This document shows, piece by piece, positions 46,220 to 57,110 of a DNA stretch of 64,000 nucleotides. The first letter of the stretch is position 1. Each line of letters begins with the position of its first letter. Position numbers and translations under genes: made by a program. Source of the stretch: Linaria vulgaris (Eukaryota; Streptophyta; Magnoliopsida; Lamiales; Plantaginaceae); NCBI GenBank assembly GCA_948329865.1, contig OX415250.1, positions 92,037,510 through 92,101,509 of the forward strand, written 5' to 3'. The notes under the pieces were generated by a model, which worked only from the letters and a program-made list of their open reading frames with translations, did no database searches and had not been told where the DNA came from.

Positions 46220-47323
46220 GTTTGGTCTAGTGGCAGAAAGATACGGCAAGCTACATATCATAGATCTGTACAATGTTGGGTCAAAACTTTCTCATGTACC
46301 ATCATTTGTAATATTCAGGGCAGAAGACATATGAGTCTTGCTTGGCTTTGACTCATGCAATCCAAGTCATTTTTACAAGGTTCATTGCATACTTCTCCTG
46401 GAAAAGGAACATTCCATTATCATGTTGCTTCACCTACAGACCAAGGAAGAAGTTCAGTTCATCAATCATGCTCATCTCAAATGTACATGTCATGAACTCA
46501 ACAAACTGGTCTAAAGTATACTTTTTAGTAGACCCAAAGACAATATCATTATCATAAATTTGAGTAATGCAAACATCAGACTTCTTTTTTAGTATAAACA
46601 GGGTTCTGTCTCCACCAACGCAACTAAAACATAGGATTAACAGAAATTTAGTTAACCTTTCATACCAAGCTCTAGGTGCCTACTTTAAACCATACAAAGC
46701 ATTTTCAAGTTTATACACATTTTCAGGATGATAAGGGCCAACAAGACCTTTTGGTTATTCTGCATAAACTTTTTTATTAATCAAACCATTTAGAAAATCA
46801 CATTTCACACCCATTTGGTAAAGCTTAATTTTGAGAAAACATGCAATAGCAACCAATAATATGATATACTCAATTCTAGCTAATGGAGTAAAAGTTTAAT
46901 CAAAATCTATTACCTCTACATGAGTGTATCCTTAAGCCACTAACCTAGCTTTGTTGCTGACAATTACACAAATCTAATCACTTTTATTCTTGAAAATCCA
47001 TTTTATTCCTATGATATTTACATTAGAAGGCCTAGAAACTAGACTCCAAACATGGTTTTTGGTGAATTGTAACAATTCATCTTGCATGTCATTTGACTAT
47101 CTCAGAGCTTCATTCACATTTTTAGGTTCAATGGAAGAGACAAAATATGAAGTTTCTAAATCAGAACATGTGGTAGACATACAAACACACAACATGGCCA
47201 TATATCTAATGTTTACCCTTTCTTTTTTTGTTGCGTGTTCTAATGCCATCAGTGATCTGACCAATGTCCTGACTCCAACATGAAGCTTAGGTTGCCATAT
47301 GTCGCCCCAACACTTGTGAGAAT
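46220..47323 (-). pseudogene. Copia RT remnant with mutated catalytic box
   Basis: Minus-strand fragments include SSIEPKNVNEAL near 47110-47150 and a KWIFKNKS-like segment, and several conserved RT blocks in different frames. At about 46541-46560 the box reads QIYDNDIVFG, so YVDD has become YDND. Stops are frequent. The segment ends at the LTR of the next element. Confidence 0.68.
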
Positions 47324-47635
47324 TGTTAGGATTGTGGAGCCTGGACATTGAATACAGTGTACTGAAGTTGAAGACCAGAGCTTCGAGCTTCTAACAACAG
47401 AGTAAAACGTAAAAACGGGAAGAGAAGACAAAAGGGCAGTCACAAGACAACGTGGCCTCTTGCGTTGTCGCTCCTCATCATCATAGTGGAAATCTTGGCT
47501 TGAATCGCCCCTAGAGGTAGTCATAGACAAACGGGATAAACAAATTGTGTCTTGTGCGTTGATTATTATTTCATCACTTTTGATTGTGTATATTTATCTG
47601 ATCATGTTGTGTTTTTTATTATCTATTGCACAACA
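47324..47635 (+). repeat. Putative 5' LTR of the Tnt1-like copia
   Basis: Starts TGTTAGGATTGTGG and ends TTGCACAACA, giving the TGTT...AACA inverted ends. The end is fixed by the adjacent primer site; the start is an inference from the terminal inversion. Confidence 0.55.
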
Positions 47636-47637
47636 AG

Positions 47638-47649
47638 TGGTATTAGAGC
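47638..47649 (+). other. Primer-binding site (tRNA-iMet type)
   Basis: TGGTATTAGAGC, two bases after the LTR, with one change from the common TGGTATCAGAGC. Confidence 0.7.
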
Positions 47650-47688
47650 ATCAGGTTCAGAGGGACGGTACAATTCTGCGAGAATTAT

Positions 47689-48460
47689 ATGATAGACAGA
47701 GGTAAAATGCAATTCGAGAAGTTTGATGGGTCGGATTATGAATTATGGAGTATGGGGGTCAGAGATTTACTATATGGTAAAGATCTGTTAAAACCATTGA
47801 AAGACAAACCAAGAGAGATGTCAGACACAGACTAGAAAGTTCTTAATAGGAAGGTGATGAGTGTGGTTTGATTGAATCTGGTGAAAAACATGGCATTCTA
47901 CACCATGAAAGAGACGACCACGAACGAGATGCTAAAGGTTATTGCAGACATGTACGAGAAACCATTAGCAACAACAAAGTCCATCTGATGCGGCTGTTGT
48001 TTTACCTAAATATGACGTAAAACGTGGTGGTGTCAGATCATGTTAATGAGTTTAACTTAATTGTGTCAATGTTGAACTTGGTCGGAATTGATTTTGGTGA
48101 TGAATTCAAAGCATTGATTTTGTTGTCCTCTTTGCCAAAGGGTTAGAGCAGAACTGTCACGGTCGTTAGTGCATCAATCGGGAAGGCAAGGTTGAAGTAT
48201 GACAAAGCGAGAGACTTGATTTTTAGTGAACAGATTTTCAGGAAGGAGTTGAGTAGTTTGTTGGAGAATTCTTAAGGATTAGTTCATAGTACGGAGGCCG
48301 GAGGTACATCAAAGCAAAGGATCTCGAATCCAAATCAGGGTAGATCAAAACCGAGGAAGCCGAAGAAGAGTTTCAATGAAATGTTGGAATGCGTAAGTAA
48401 GGTCAATAAAAATCTCATTACCGAGCATCGAAGAAGGATAAAAACCCAGCAAACGCAATC
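47689..48460 (+). pseudogene. Copia gag remnant
   Basis: Begins MIDRGKMQFEKFDGSDYELW, then KVIADMYEKPLATTKS and further gag-like words. Stops after ~48 codons and repeatedly later. A zinc-knuckle region is expected near 48390-48450 (around ECVSKVNKNL), but its Cys/His spacing is not preserved. Confidence 0.6.
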
Positions 48461-48479
48461 ATTGATGATATTGATGAAC

Positions 48480-49744
48480 CATTAATATTAATATTGAGTG
48501 TAAGCAGTCCATTGGAGTCGTGGATCTTGGATTCTGGAGAGTTGTTTCATTCTTGTCCAAATAGTAGTATAATGAAAAATTATGGCGAATTAGTGGTATA
48601 ATGACAAATTATGTTGTTGGAGATATCGGGAAAGTTTATCTTGCCGATAACAAGCATTTGAAAGTCGCAATAAAAGAGATGTTCGAGTCAAGTCAACAAA
48701 TGGAGGCATATAGACGTTGTGTGGCGTGAGGCTATTCTTGATCACAAGAAAAATCTAATTTCTGTCAGACGGTTAGATGATGATGGGTATCATCTATCCC
48801 TTAGTTTGGGTGCGTTAAAAGATAACCTAGGGGGCTATGGTGTTAGCTCGACGTTTGAAGAAAGGCACGACTTACTTGAAGACAGTTGACATGGGTGTAT
48901 GTGAGTATTGTGTGTTCGGGAAATAGAAGAGAGTTAGATTCTCAAAGAAATGATAGAGCTCTATTGAAGTAAAGTTGGAGCTGGTACGTAGTGATATATA
49001 GAGACCGGCGCCAGTCACATCCCTTATTGGAGCATTGTATTACATGACTTTCATCCATGACTCTACGATAAAGTCATAGGTGTATCTTTTGAAGCATAAA
49101 TTAGAAGCCTTTGATGTCTCAAGAAGTGGAAAGCACGAGTTGAAACCAAGAGTGGTCTTCGTGTGAAGTGATTGAGGTCTAACGATGGTGGAAAGTATGA
49201 ACTTATGGAGTTTAAAAATGCAGAGAACATCATTTACATAGAGAAGACGGTCAAAGGGACCCTCTATGGTGCAGAACATATGAACAAAACGTTGGATTAG
49301 AGGGATAAATACATGAGACTAAAGAGTGGATTATTGAAGAGTTTTTGGGCATATTCAGTTGATACTACAGCTTTCCTGATCAACCGTGGACCAGTCGTTC
49401 CACTAGAGTATGACATTCCAAAGAAAGCTTAAAGTGGTAAGTAGGTAAACATGGCATGTCTACGAGTATTTGGTTGTGCATCGTGTGTTCGTATTAATGT
49501 TGCTGCTAGAAGTAAGTTGGATGCAAAATATGCAGAGTATACATTTATTAGATATGATGGTGATGATTATGGTTATAGATGTTGGGATGATCAAAATCAG
49601 AAAGTAATTCCTAGTCGAGAAGTCATATTTAATGAGCATGTGTTATACAAAGATAGATTGGGTGCACTAATTACTTGCAGTGATGATGTTTGGGATGATA
49701 AATTAAATGTTGTGAATTTGATTGTACCAAATTTATATGAGTAG
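48480..49744 (+). pseudogene. Copia protease and integrase remnant
   Basis: The protease site reads ESWILDSGELFHSC (about 48513-48554). VYLADNKHLK follows, then in changing frames NLISVRRLDDDGYH and CEYCVFGK. The integrase C-terminal part is clearest at 49323-49744 (AFLINRGPVVPLEY; CLRVFGCASCVRIN; RCWDDQNQKVIPSREVIFNE). Numerous stops. Confidence 0.68.
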
Positions 49745-49864
49745 GAGGTTTTGTAAGAACATGAAAATGTTTATCTAGAACCTCTTACACCAAGGTCTAC
49801 ATTGAGGAGACCAAGTAGACAACATCGTGCTTCGAACAAATATGGCTCCACCATACACTAGATT

Positions 49865-50502
49865 TTGTTGACTGATAGTTGTGAGCCGAAGAGTTATGCA
49901 GAATTAATGCAGAGTGTTGATTTGAGTAAGTGGGAGTTTTCCATGGAAGATGAGATGAATTCGTTGAAGGTGAATAACCCATGGGAACTCGTTAAGATTA
50001 CTACGGAAAAGAATGCCTTGCAAATGAAATGGGTCTACATAATTAGAGAAGACGTTGATGAAAGCAAGCGACAAGGTAAGACTGGTTGTGAAGGATTTTC
50101 AACAAAAGAAGGGTGTTGATTACACGAATATATTTTCTTCTGTGATGAAGGTAACGACTATTAGAATGATTTTGAGTATAGTTGCAATGGAGAATTTATT
50201 GCTAGCACAAATGGATAGTAAGACGACGTTTCTTTATGGTGACCTTGAAGAAGACATCTACGTAAAGCAACCAGAGGGATTCTTGGTTGAAGTTAACATT
50301 GAGCTTGTTTGCAAACTGGAGAAGAGCTTATATAGCCTTAAACAAGCTCCACACTAGTGGTACATGAAATTTGATGGTTTCATGCATGCTATTTAATTTA
50401 GTAAGTGCAATGAGGATCATTGTTGCTATTTCAAGAGGTTTGACAATTTCTTCAGTATAATTTTATTCTACATTGATGATATGTTGAATGCGGGTGCTTC
50501 TG
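49865..50502 (+). pseudogene. Copia RT, N-terminal and palm part
   Basis: Reads SKWEFSMEDEMNSLKVNNPW and WVYIIREDV. After a frame change it continues RLVVKDFQQKKGVDYTNIF, AQMDSKTTFLYGDLEEDIYV and KLEKSLYSLKQAPH. A stop at 50356 stands where related proteins have Arg or Trp. The catalytic YIDDM is at 50469-50483. The reading is lost about 20 bases later at an insertion. Confidence 0.75.
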
Positions 50503-50504
50503 TT

Positions 50505-50955
50505 TAGTGTTTAAAAAAGTAAAAGTGTAAGGTGAGGTGTTTTGTGCTTCCAAAATCGAGGCTTAATCCTTGAGGCACAAAACGTAAGCTTTATGGATTT
50601 AGATATAAAGTATTATAAAAAAAATTATGGCTAAAAACATGAATATTTAGTATTATTCTTATATACATATGCTCTAAGTATAATATAAATGCACTTTTTG
50701 TCACAATATAATGCATATTTTAAAAAGTTGTTATGAAAAGAGGTGTTGTGGCTTTTTTTCTTTTTAAATTATGTTTAAAAACCACATATTTTTTTGTCAA
50801 TAAACAGAGTTTTGGCTTTTACCTTCGAAAAAATAATTATATTCAGTTATTGCCATTGATTTAGTGAGTAGTTATTTTTTCTTATCAATATATTATTAGG
50901 TGTTGGTTTGTTTCTCAAGGCGTAAAGCGCAAAAAGCTCACTCGATATTTTGAAA
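50505..50955. mobile_element. AT-rich insertion in the copia RT (possible hAT-type MITE)
   Basis: RT sequence stops after YIDDMLNAGAS and resumes ~470 bp later at FSMKDFGEAKQILGM, segments that are nearly adjacent in related proteins. The insert has imperfect inverted ends: 'gtgaggtgttttgtgctt' on the left and, on the right complement, 'gtgagctttttgcgcttt'. No clean target duplication was found. Superfamily is a guess from end style. Confidence 0.4.
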
Positions 50956-50963
50956 GGTTTTCA

Positions 50964-51860
50964 ATGAAAGATTTTGGCGAGGCAAAGCAAATCTTGGGCA
51001 TGAAAATTTCACATGAAAAGGTGTCGGAGAAACTGTATCTTTCACAGGCTGAATACGTTGAGAAGGTTCTTATAAGATTCAGCATGGATGGTACAAACCT
51101 GCTAAGTACTCATTTGTGTAGTCAATTTAAATTATCAAAAAATGAGTCGTCTAGCAGGGAGTGAAAGCGTGCTGAAATGATGAAGACGTGTGCATCAGCA
51201 GTACGCAGTATTATGCATGCAGTGGTGTGTACAAGGCCAGACATTGCACATGCAGCGGGAGTTGTGAGCATATAAACTAGTAATCCGATAAAACAACACT
51301 AGGAAGCAATGAAGTAAGGTTATGAGGTACTTGAGGGGTACTACATATATGGCGTTGTGTTTTGGAAGATCAAGCACAAATCTATGTGGCTATCTTGATG
51401 TTGTTTTGGCTGGTGATCTTGATGGGAGAAAGAGTGCTACAGGGTATATGTTTACTTTGGGTGGTATTGCGATCTTTGGGGGCTCAAAGTTGCAGAGGTT
51501 TGTGGCATTATCTACTACCGAAGCTGAGTACGTAGCATAACAGAAGCCAGTAATGAGATGGTATGGGATTAAGGTTTGAGTGAATTGGGTAAAAGGCATA
51601 CGAATAACTTTCTCTACAGCGATAGTAAAAGTGCTATTTTCTTTGAAAATATTCCGGTGTTTCATTCCAGAACAAAGCTATTAAATGGAAGTTTCACCAC
51701 ATACGGTATCTTTTGGAGATGAAGACTTTGTAGCTTGTGAAGATTTGAGGTACTACTTAAAATCTTGTTGATATGTTGACTAAGGTTGTGATCTTAAAGA
51801 AGTTGAAGCTTTGCGTGTCTTCAACTAGCCTTGAGATTTGAAGAAATTCAAAGATCGACG
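50964..51860 (+). pseudogene. Copia RT thumb and RNase H remnant
   Basis: FSMKDFGEAKQILGMKI and AEYVEKVLIRFSMDG are followed by a TRPDIAHAAGVV segment, then RNase H at 51322-51540 with MRYLRGTTYMALCFG, LDVVLAGDLDGRKSATGYMF and LSTTEAEYVA. LVNMLTK-like residues near 51765 (LVDMLTKVV) mark the end. Stops and frame changes separate the pieces. Confidence 0.75.
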
Positions 51861-51994
51861 TTTCTAGAGTTGGTGGACTACTATGATAATCGTTCATGTT
51901 GATGGTGTTGTTGAATGTGATGGAGGTCTTAGTTCATGGGAGCTGATGGGAACTTTGGTGTAGTGAACAAAGAATATAAAGTTAACAAATCAAT

Positions 51995-53659
51995 TGTTAC
52001 ACCTAGATTCGTATTTTCACAAGTGCACAAATCAAGTAATAATAAAATGGCAAGTAATCACTTAAATGCAAACCACTAATGGTTGACACGGTTGCTATCT
52101 CTTGTGTTTGCAGGATGAATGCATAACGTATGCAGAATGATTTTAATGCGGATTTTAAGAAAACGTTTTTGAATGCAGAAGATCACTAAATTAATATGCA
52201 ATAAAAACAATGATAATGCATTAAATTGAAAGAGAATGTCTTGAATGCAACGAAAACAGATTTTATGCAAAGAATTAATTAAACTACTAATGACCTAAAC
52301 TGTGATTAACTAATGAGTGCAAGAAGATTGGTTTATTAAACTAACAATGAATGCTAAGAAAACCAATCTGACTAATGCAAGAAAGTAAATAGAACATAAT
52401 TTAAGAAGATTGATTCGTTGAATGCTTAGGTTGTAGACAATAGATTAAAAGATTGTTTAGAGGTTGGGACAACTGATTTAACCATAATAGTTCATAATTA
52501 AACTACCATATTTACTTGAGATACTTGATGATAGTTTGAAGCTCGTATACCTAATGGATCCTCGTATGTCTAATGGATTTGTGGCCTATAGCTAGACCTA
52601 TCCTAACTATAGAATCTATGAGTCTCTAATAACTTACCGTGTTGGCAAATTCAACCCAATTGTCAGTTGCTTCAGTAGAGGTATCAAATCTGCAATTCAA
52701 TTAACTCGTCTGAATTGTGTTAACACAAACATACATAATCAGGATTGATCTAAGGGTTTCCATCAGTTGCTTTAGGGTACCAAAGCGACAAATCACATGT
52801 ATATATAACTAGCTTAACATCTACACTCTTGCGATCCCAGAGTAGTGCATCTATTCATCCAGCGAGAGCAGGACTAGTTACAGAACATAAAGAACTATTC
52901 ATTCTAGACAAATAATTTCATCAAACACACATCTAGCAAAATAAGTAAACATATTCATAAATCAGAGTTACTGCCCTACTCTAAACAACGAGTAGGTTAG
53001 CTAATCAAAGTCATGTTTAATAATCAACAAAGAATAAAATAACATACACAATGTAAAGAGATAGAGGAAAGCTTCTCAAATCTGTAGCAACGTTGACCCT
53101 TTGGCTATATTCTTGACTCCTACATGCTATTTGTTCTTTACAAACTATCAAGTCCAGAACAAGGACAAAACTAAACAAGAGCATAACTTTGATGGTGTTT
53201 TCCCTCTAAGAACTAAACTGTTGTGAGCAATCTAGTCTTTGTGAACTAGAGATAACTAGAAAGCGGTGAGAACTGGTATCCCTTCAGTGGTGGTCGTCTT
53301 CTCCTCTATATAGGAAAGTCTTGATTTTGTAAATTAATGAACAACCACCACTAAATCAATAAGAAAAAATGTTTATGTCTTCAAGTCGAACGACCAGATA
53401 TGTCATGTTGCTCTGCCGCACTACTGCCAACACGGCTCGCGCTGCTTTTCTCCATCGTCGTCCACTCTCGGTTTCTCCTCTGTCATATTCTGATGTATTC
53501 TGTTGCTTGAGCAACATTCGCCTAAAGGGGCGCTATGACGTAGCTCTCCCTATGTCGCGCCGCTTTTTCCTCGACTTGAGCCAACTTTTGGACTTCTTAA
53601 CGTATTGCGATTATGGTTTGCTTTGCATAGCACAATGGCCCTTGAAGTAGCATCGTTGG
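51995..53659 (-). repeat. Gypsy-type LTR (minus strand), distal part
   Basis: Read on the minus strand this continues the LTR that starts at 61631 and is interrupted by the nested element 53660-61454. It contains a TATA-like CCTATATAGAGG (53304-53315) and ends ...GGTGTAACA near 51995. Together the two parts would give an LTR of ~1.84 kb. The left boundary is inferred from the terminal CA and the loss of copia sequence. No coding signal is present. Confidence 0.5.
53304..53315 (-). promoter_or_regulatory. TATA-like box of the gypsy LTR
   Basis: Sense CCTATATAGAGG, the expected core promoter at the U3/R border of the split LTR. Confidence 0.4.
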
Positions 53660-55144
53660 TGTGCCATAATTTTTCAACCTAAAAAATACATGTCACTTCA
53701 ACGCTTACATGCAACAACGGGGAAGAAAAGGCATTTCTATCCCAATCCAAAAATCCCAAGAATATGCCAAGGCAATATCCAAATGACTCGATCCTCAAAA
53801 AAGAATTGAGATATGATGAAAGACCCGTCATGTAGATACATCTACCATAAAATATTGCACCGCGTTGATTCTAATCAACGTGGAGCATTGGGCTACGTAG
53901 GCCCTCGAGAGGGGGCACATTGTTAAAATGGCATACCACATCGGATGAAGATTAGACGTGGTAGCTCGGTCAAACATGGCTTGATATGGCCACGTTAGAA
54001 TTTGGTTCGACATGCCACACCACGCTGGATAAGGATTCGACGTGCCATGTCACGTTGGATCAAAGTTTGACGTATCACGTGCCCCTGGAGAGGGGCACGT
54101 CGGTCTAAGAATCGACGTTCTACATTAGAATTTCCCGACGCGTCATGTTAAAACTTTAACCCACGCCGGTCATTAGGTCGATGTGGCACCTCTAACAGGC
54201 GTTGACTAGATGGGTCAATGTTTGACCAACCCAATCAAAGGCCCATGGAGACATAACTTGGAGTACTGGTCCCCACACCCCAAGGTCCCTCAACATCCAT
54301 AAATCCCTCATCATTTATCCATTTGAGGGGTTGGATCTTTTTGGAGCTCGAGGGTGTGAGCGCTTTTTCTCTAAGCACGTGAAACATCCATGCCAACTCA
54401 TAAGTTGGCACGTGAACCTCCTAAGGTTGGGGAATTCTCCTTTTGTGGCACGTATACTTACATCACGTTAACTTATGGCACGTCGTATGACGCATGTCTT
54501 ATTATGCACTTCTTAAGATGCACATCAAACAAGAGAACGTCAAACAAAATGTTTCCACCAATTTCCTCTACTTCTCCATAGACATATACATGTCAATAAT
54601 TGGATTAAGTAAGAGATAAATTTGACTCCCAATTCAACCACATGCTTTGACTTGTGATTTGGCCACTTCCTAGCGCAAATCACTCGACGTCCAACTACCG
54701 AGTCTCCTAGTGAGCTCGATGGATAATAAGCGTCGTTAGGACACCCAAATAATCTCAAAATGAGACTAACACCCTCTGAGGTTGATTCTACCGCCAATAG
54801 GGCTTTGTCCGCGAGACTTACACCCTACGGGGTTATCCAATCGAGCCTAGAGGGCTAGATAAATGCACACAGTGTCTTAACACGCATGACATCTCGTAAG
54901 ACCCTACGCGAGCACAAGTGAACAATGAACTATGTCTGGATTGATTCTTTCTTTTGAGAGAGATACGTATGCAGCTTGACCCCGCGTCCCTATATTATGT
55001 TCACTTTCTTATTAACTGATAATCCCTAACATTCTCCTCTTTGTAGGTTTCCATCAAAGCAAAAGCTCTCCTCATATTGCATATAAGGTGTGAGAGAGTC
55101 TGGTAAGGGATAAATATAAAGACTAGCAAAAACACCCTGCTCTA
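53660..55144 (+). repeat. 5' LTR of the Tat/Retand-like element
   Basis: 1,485 bp, homologous to 59690-61454 over its whole length, with many short 'acgtgccatgtcac'-type internal repeats. A TATA-like box is not obvious. Confidence 0.75.
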
Positions 55145-55160
55145 GAGGCGCCGTCTTTGG
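55145..55160 (+). other. Primer-binding site of the Tat/Retand-like element
   Basis: GAGGCGCCGTCTTTGG directly follows the 5' LTR. The core GGCGCCGTCT is shared with Tat-lineage elements. Confidence 0.55.
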
Positions 55161-55680
55161 AAAACTACTACACGCACTGCGTAAGGGCCAATAACATCAA
55201 CTTTTTCTCAACTTATTTTTCACATTCTACGATATCATAATCGTGAGACTAACTCTTCACGCATTTAATCCAAAATGCTCTGGTTGTGCTATAAACTATA
55301 AATCACGCAATCCCAGATAATGGTCGTGTATCAAACACGTAATCCCATCCAAGCAAAGATTAGGCTCTCTCCTCATCCCTCACGGAGATAGAGCATCAAT
55401 TAACTACACATCTCGAGCTTGAAATGTTCGAACGACCCCAACGTGATCGAACTGGGGGACTTGAATTTAAATAGAGTCGATATGACTTGATATGTGGTGA
55501 AAGATATATCCACCGTGAAACTACCCAATCAGGTCATAAATGAATAAAATGAATAGATCCCCTACCGCTTGCAATGCCAAATGTGCTCATCTCATTGCTT
55601 GATGAAAAAAATGAAAGAGTATCACCCTATAGTTAGGGGTAATACTAAAACTTCATATTTTGAAGCAAAATTACAAAATA
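55161..55680 (+). other. Internal leader of the Tat/Retand-like element
   Basis: Non-coding DNA between the primer site and the first tandem array. No gag frame. Confidence 0.5.
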
Positions 55681-57110
55681 GTTGGTTGCACCCAATTGCC
55701 TAACACAAACATACGATGTTGACTTTAATCACTCGGCAAAATGTTGGTCGTACTCAAGTGCCTGAACCCAACATGTGGTTGTAACCATAGTCACGTAAAA
55801 CCATATTCAAGAGTTAGTCTCACTCAAGTGCCTAAACCCAACATATGATTTGACCTTAGTCACGTAAAACCATATTGAAGAGTTGGTCACACTTGCGTGC
55901 GTAAACCTAACATATGGTTGTGATGTTAGTCACGTAAAGCCATGTACAAGAGTTGGTTACACCCAAAAGCCTAAACCTAACATACAATGTTGACTTTCAC
56001 CATTAGTAGATAAGACTATCCCATTTTTTTGTTTAAATTCTCTTAGACATCCACTTGTTTAGGTCAAAGAATAGAGGTCACACGAAAGTGTCCTAAACCA
56101 AACATATGGTTGAGACCTTAGTCACGTAAAACCATATTTTAAGAGTTGGTCACACTCAAGTGCATAAACCCAATATATGGTTTTGACTTTAGTCACGTAA
56201 AACCATATTCAAGAGTTAGTCACACTCGCGAGCCTAATTTAAACATGTGGTTGTGATGTTAGTCACTTAAGTCTATGTACAAGAGTTGGTTGCACCCAAG
56301 TGCCTAAACCTAATATACGGTGTTGACTTTAGTCACATGACAAAGCGTTGGTTACAGTCAAGTGCCTAAACCCAATATATGGTTGTGACATTAGTCACGT
56401 AAACCCGTTTTCAAGAGTTCTCGCACTCTAGTGCTTAAACCCAACATATGGTTGTGACATTAGTCACGAGAAGCCATGTTCAAGAGTTGGTTTCATCAAT
56501 AGTGCCTAAACCCAACATAAGGTTGTGAATTTAGTTACGTAATACCTTGATGAATATTTGGCCACACTCGAGTGCCTAAACTCAACATGCGGTGTTAACT
56601 CTATTCACATGCCGAAACGTTGGTTGCACACAAGTGCCTAAACCCAATATATGGTTGTTACCTTAGTAGCATAAAACCGTATTTAAGAGTTGGTCGCACT
56701 CGAGTGCTTAAACCCAACATATAGTTGTGACATTTGTCACCAGAAACCATGTTTAAGAATTGGTTGCACCAAGAATGCCTAAACCCAACGTAAGGTTGTG
56801 GCTTGAGCCACGTTATACCTTGATGAAGACTTGGTCACACTCAAGTGCCTAAACCCAACATATGGTTGTGTTATTAGTCACGTAAAGCCATATAAAATAG
56901 TTGGTTACACCCAAGTACCTAAACCCAACATACGGTATTGGCTTTAGTCACACGACAAAGTGTTGGTTGCATCTAAGAGTGCCTAAACCCAACATAAAGT
57001 TATGACTATAGTCATTTAATAGCTTGTTGAAGAGTTAGTTGCACCTATGAGTGCATAAACCCAACATAAGGTTTTGACCTTAGTAATATAATACACTATT
57101 ATTATCACAA
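55681..57110 (+). repeat. Minisatellite array 1, ~70-bp units
   Basis: About 20 diverged units of the form 'gagttggtcacactcaagtg' + 'cctaaacccaacatatggtt' + 'gtgaccttagtcacgtaaaa' + 'ccatattcaa' repeat at intervals of ~70 bp (for example starts of 'cctaaaccc' at 55761, 55831 and 55900). Units are imperfect and some lack segments. Confidence 0.85.

Larger units (their letters stand above)
41109..47323 (-). mobile_element. Second SIRE-like copia element, 3' part only
   Basis: Minus-strand order: RT (46220-47300), RNase H (45679-46218), spacer, env-like ORF (44096 down to 42400), polypurine tract and 3' LTR. The layout matches the complete element at 6648-16775, and so do the predicted proteins, but the sequence is more diverged. 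Integrase, gag and the 5' LTR are absent. The element stops at ~47323, where the LTR of a plus-strand copia begins, so it was probably cut there by insertion or recombination. Confidence 0.78.
47324..51960 (+). mobile_element. Decayed Tnt1-like Ty1/copia element (plus strand)
   Basis: A putative 312-bp LTR is followed by a tRNA-iMet-type primer site, then gag, protease, integrase, RT and RNase H fragments in order. All carry many stops. RT is interrupted by an insertion near 50505-50955. A 3' LTR could not be found; the element ends near 51.9 kb, where a gypsy LTR starts. Short LTR, a single polyprotein layout and SPLESWILDSG-type protease context fit the Tnt1/Tork side of copia rather than SIRE. 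Confidence 0.72.
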
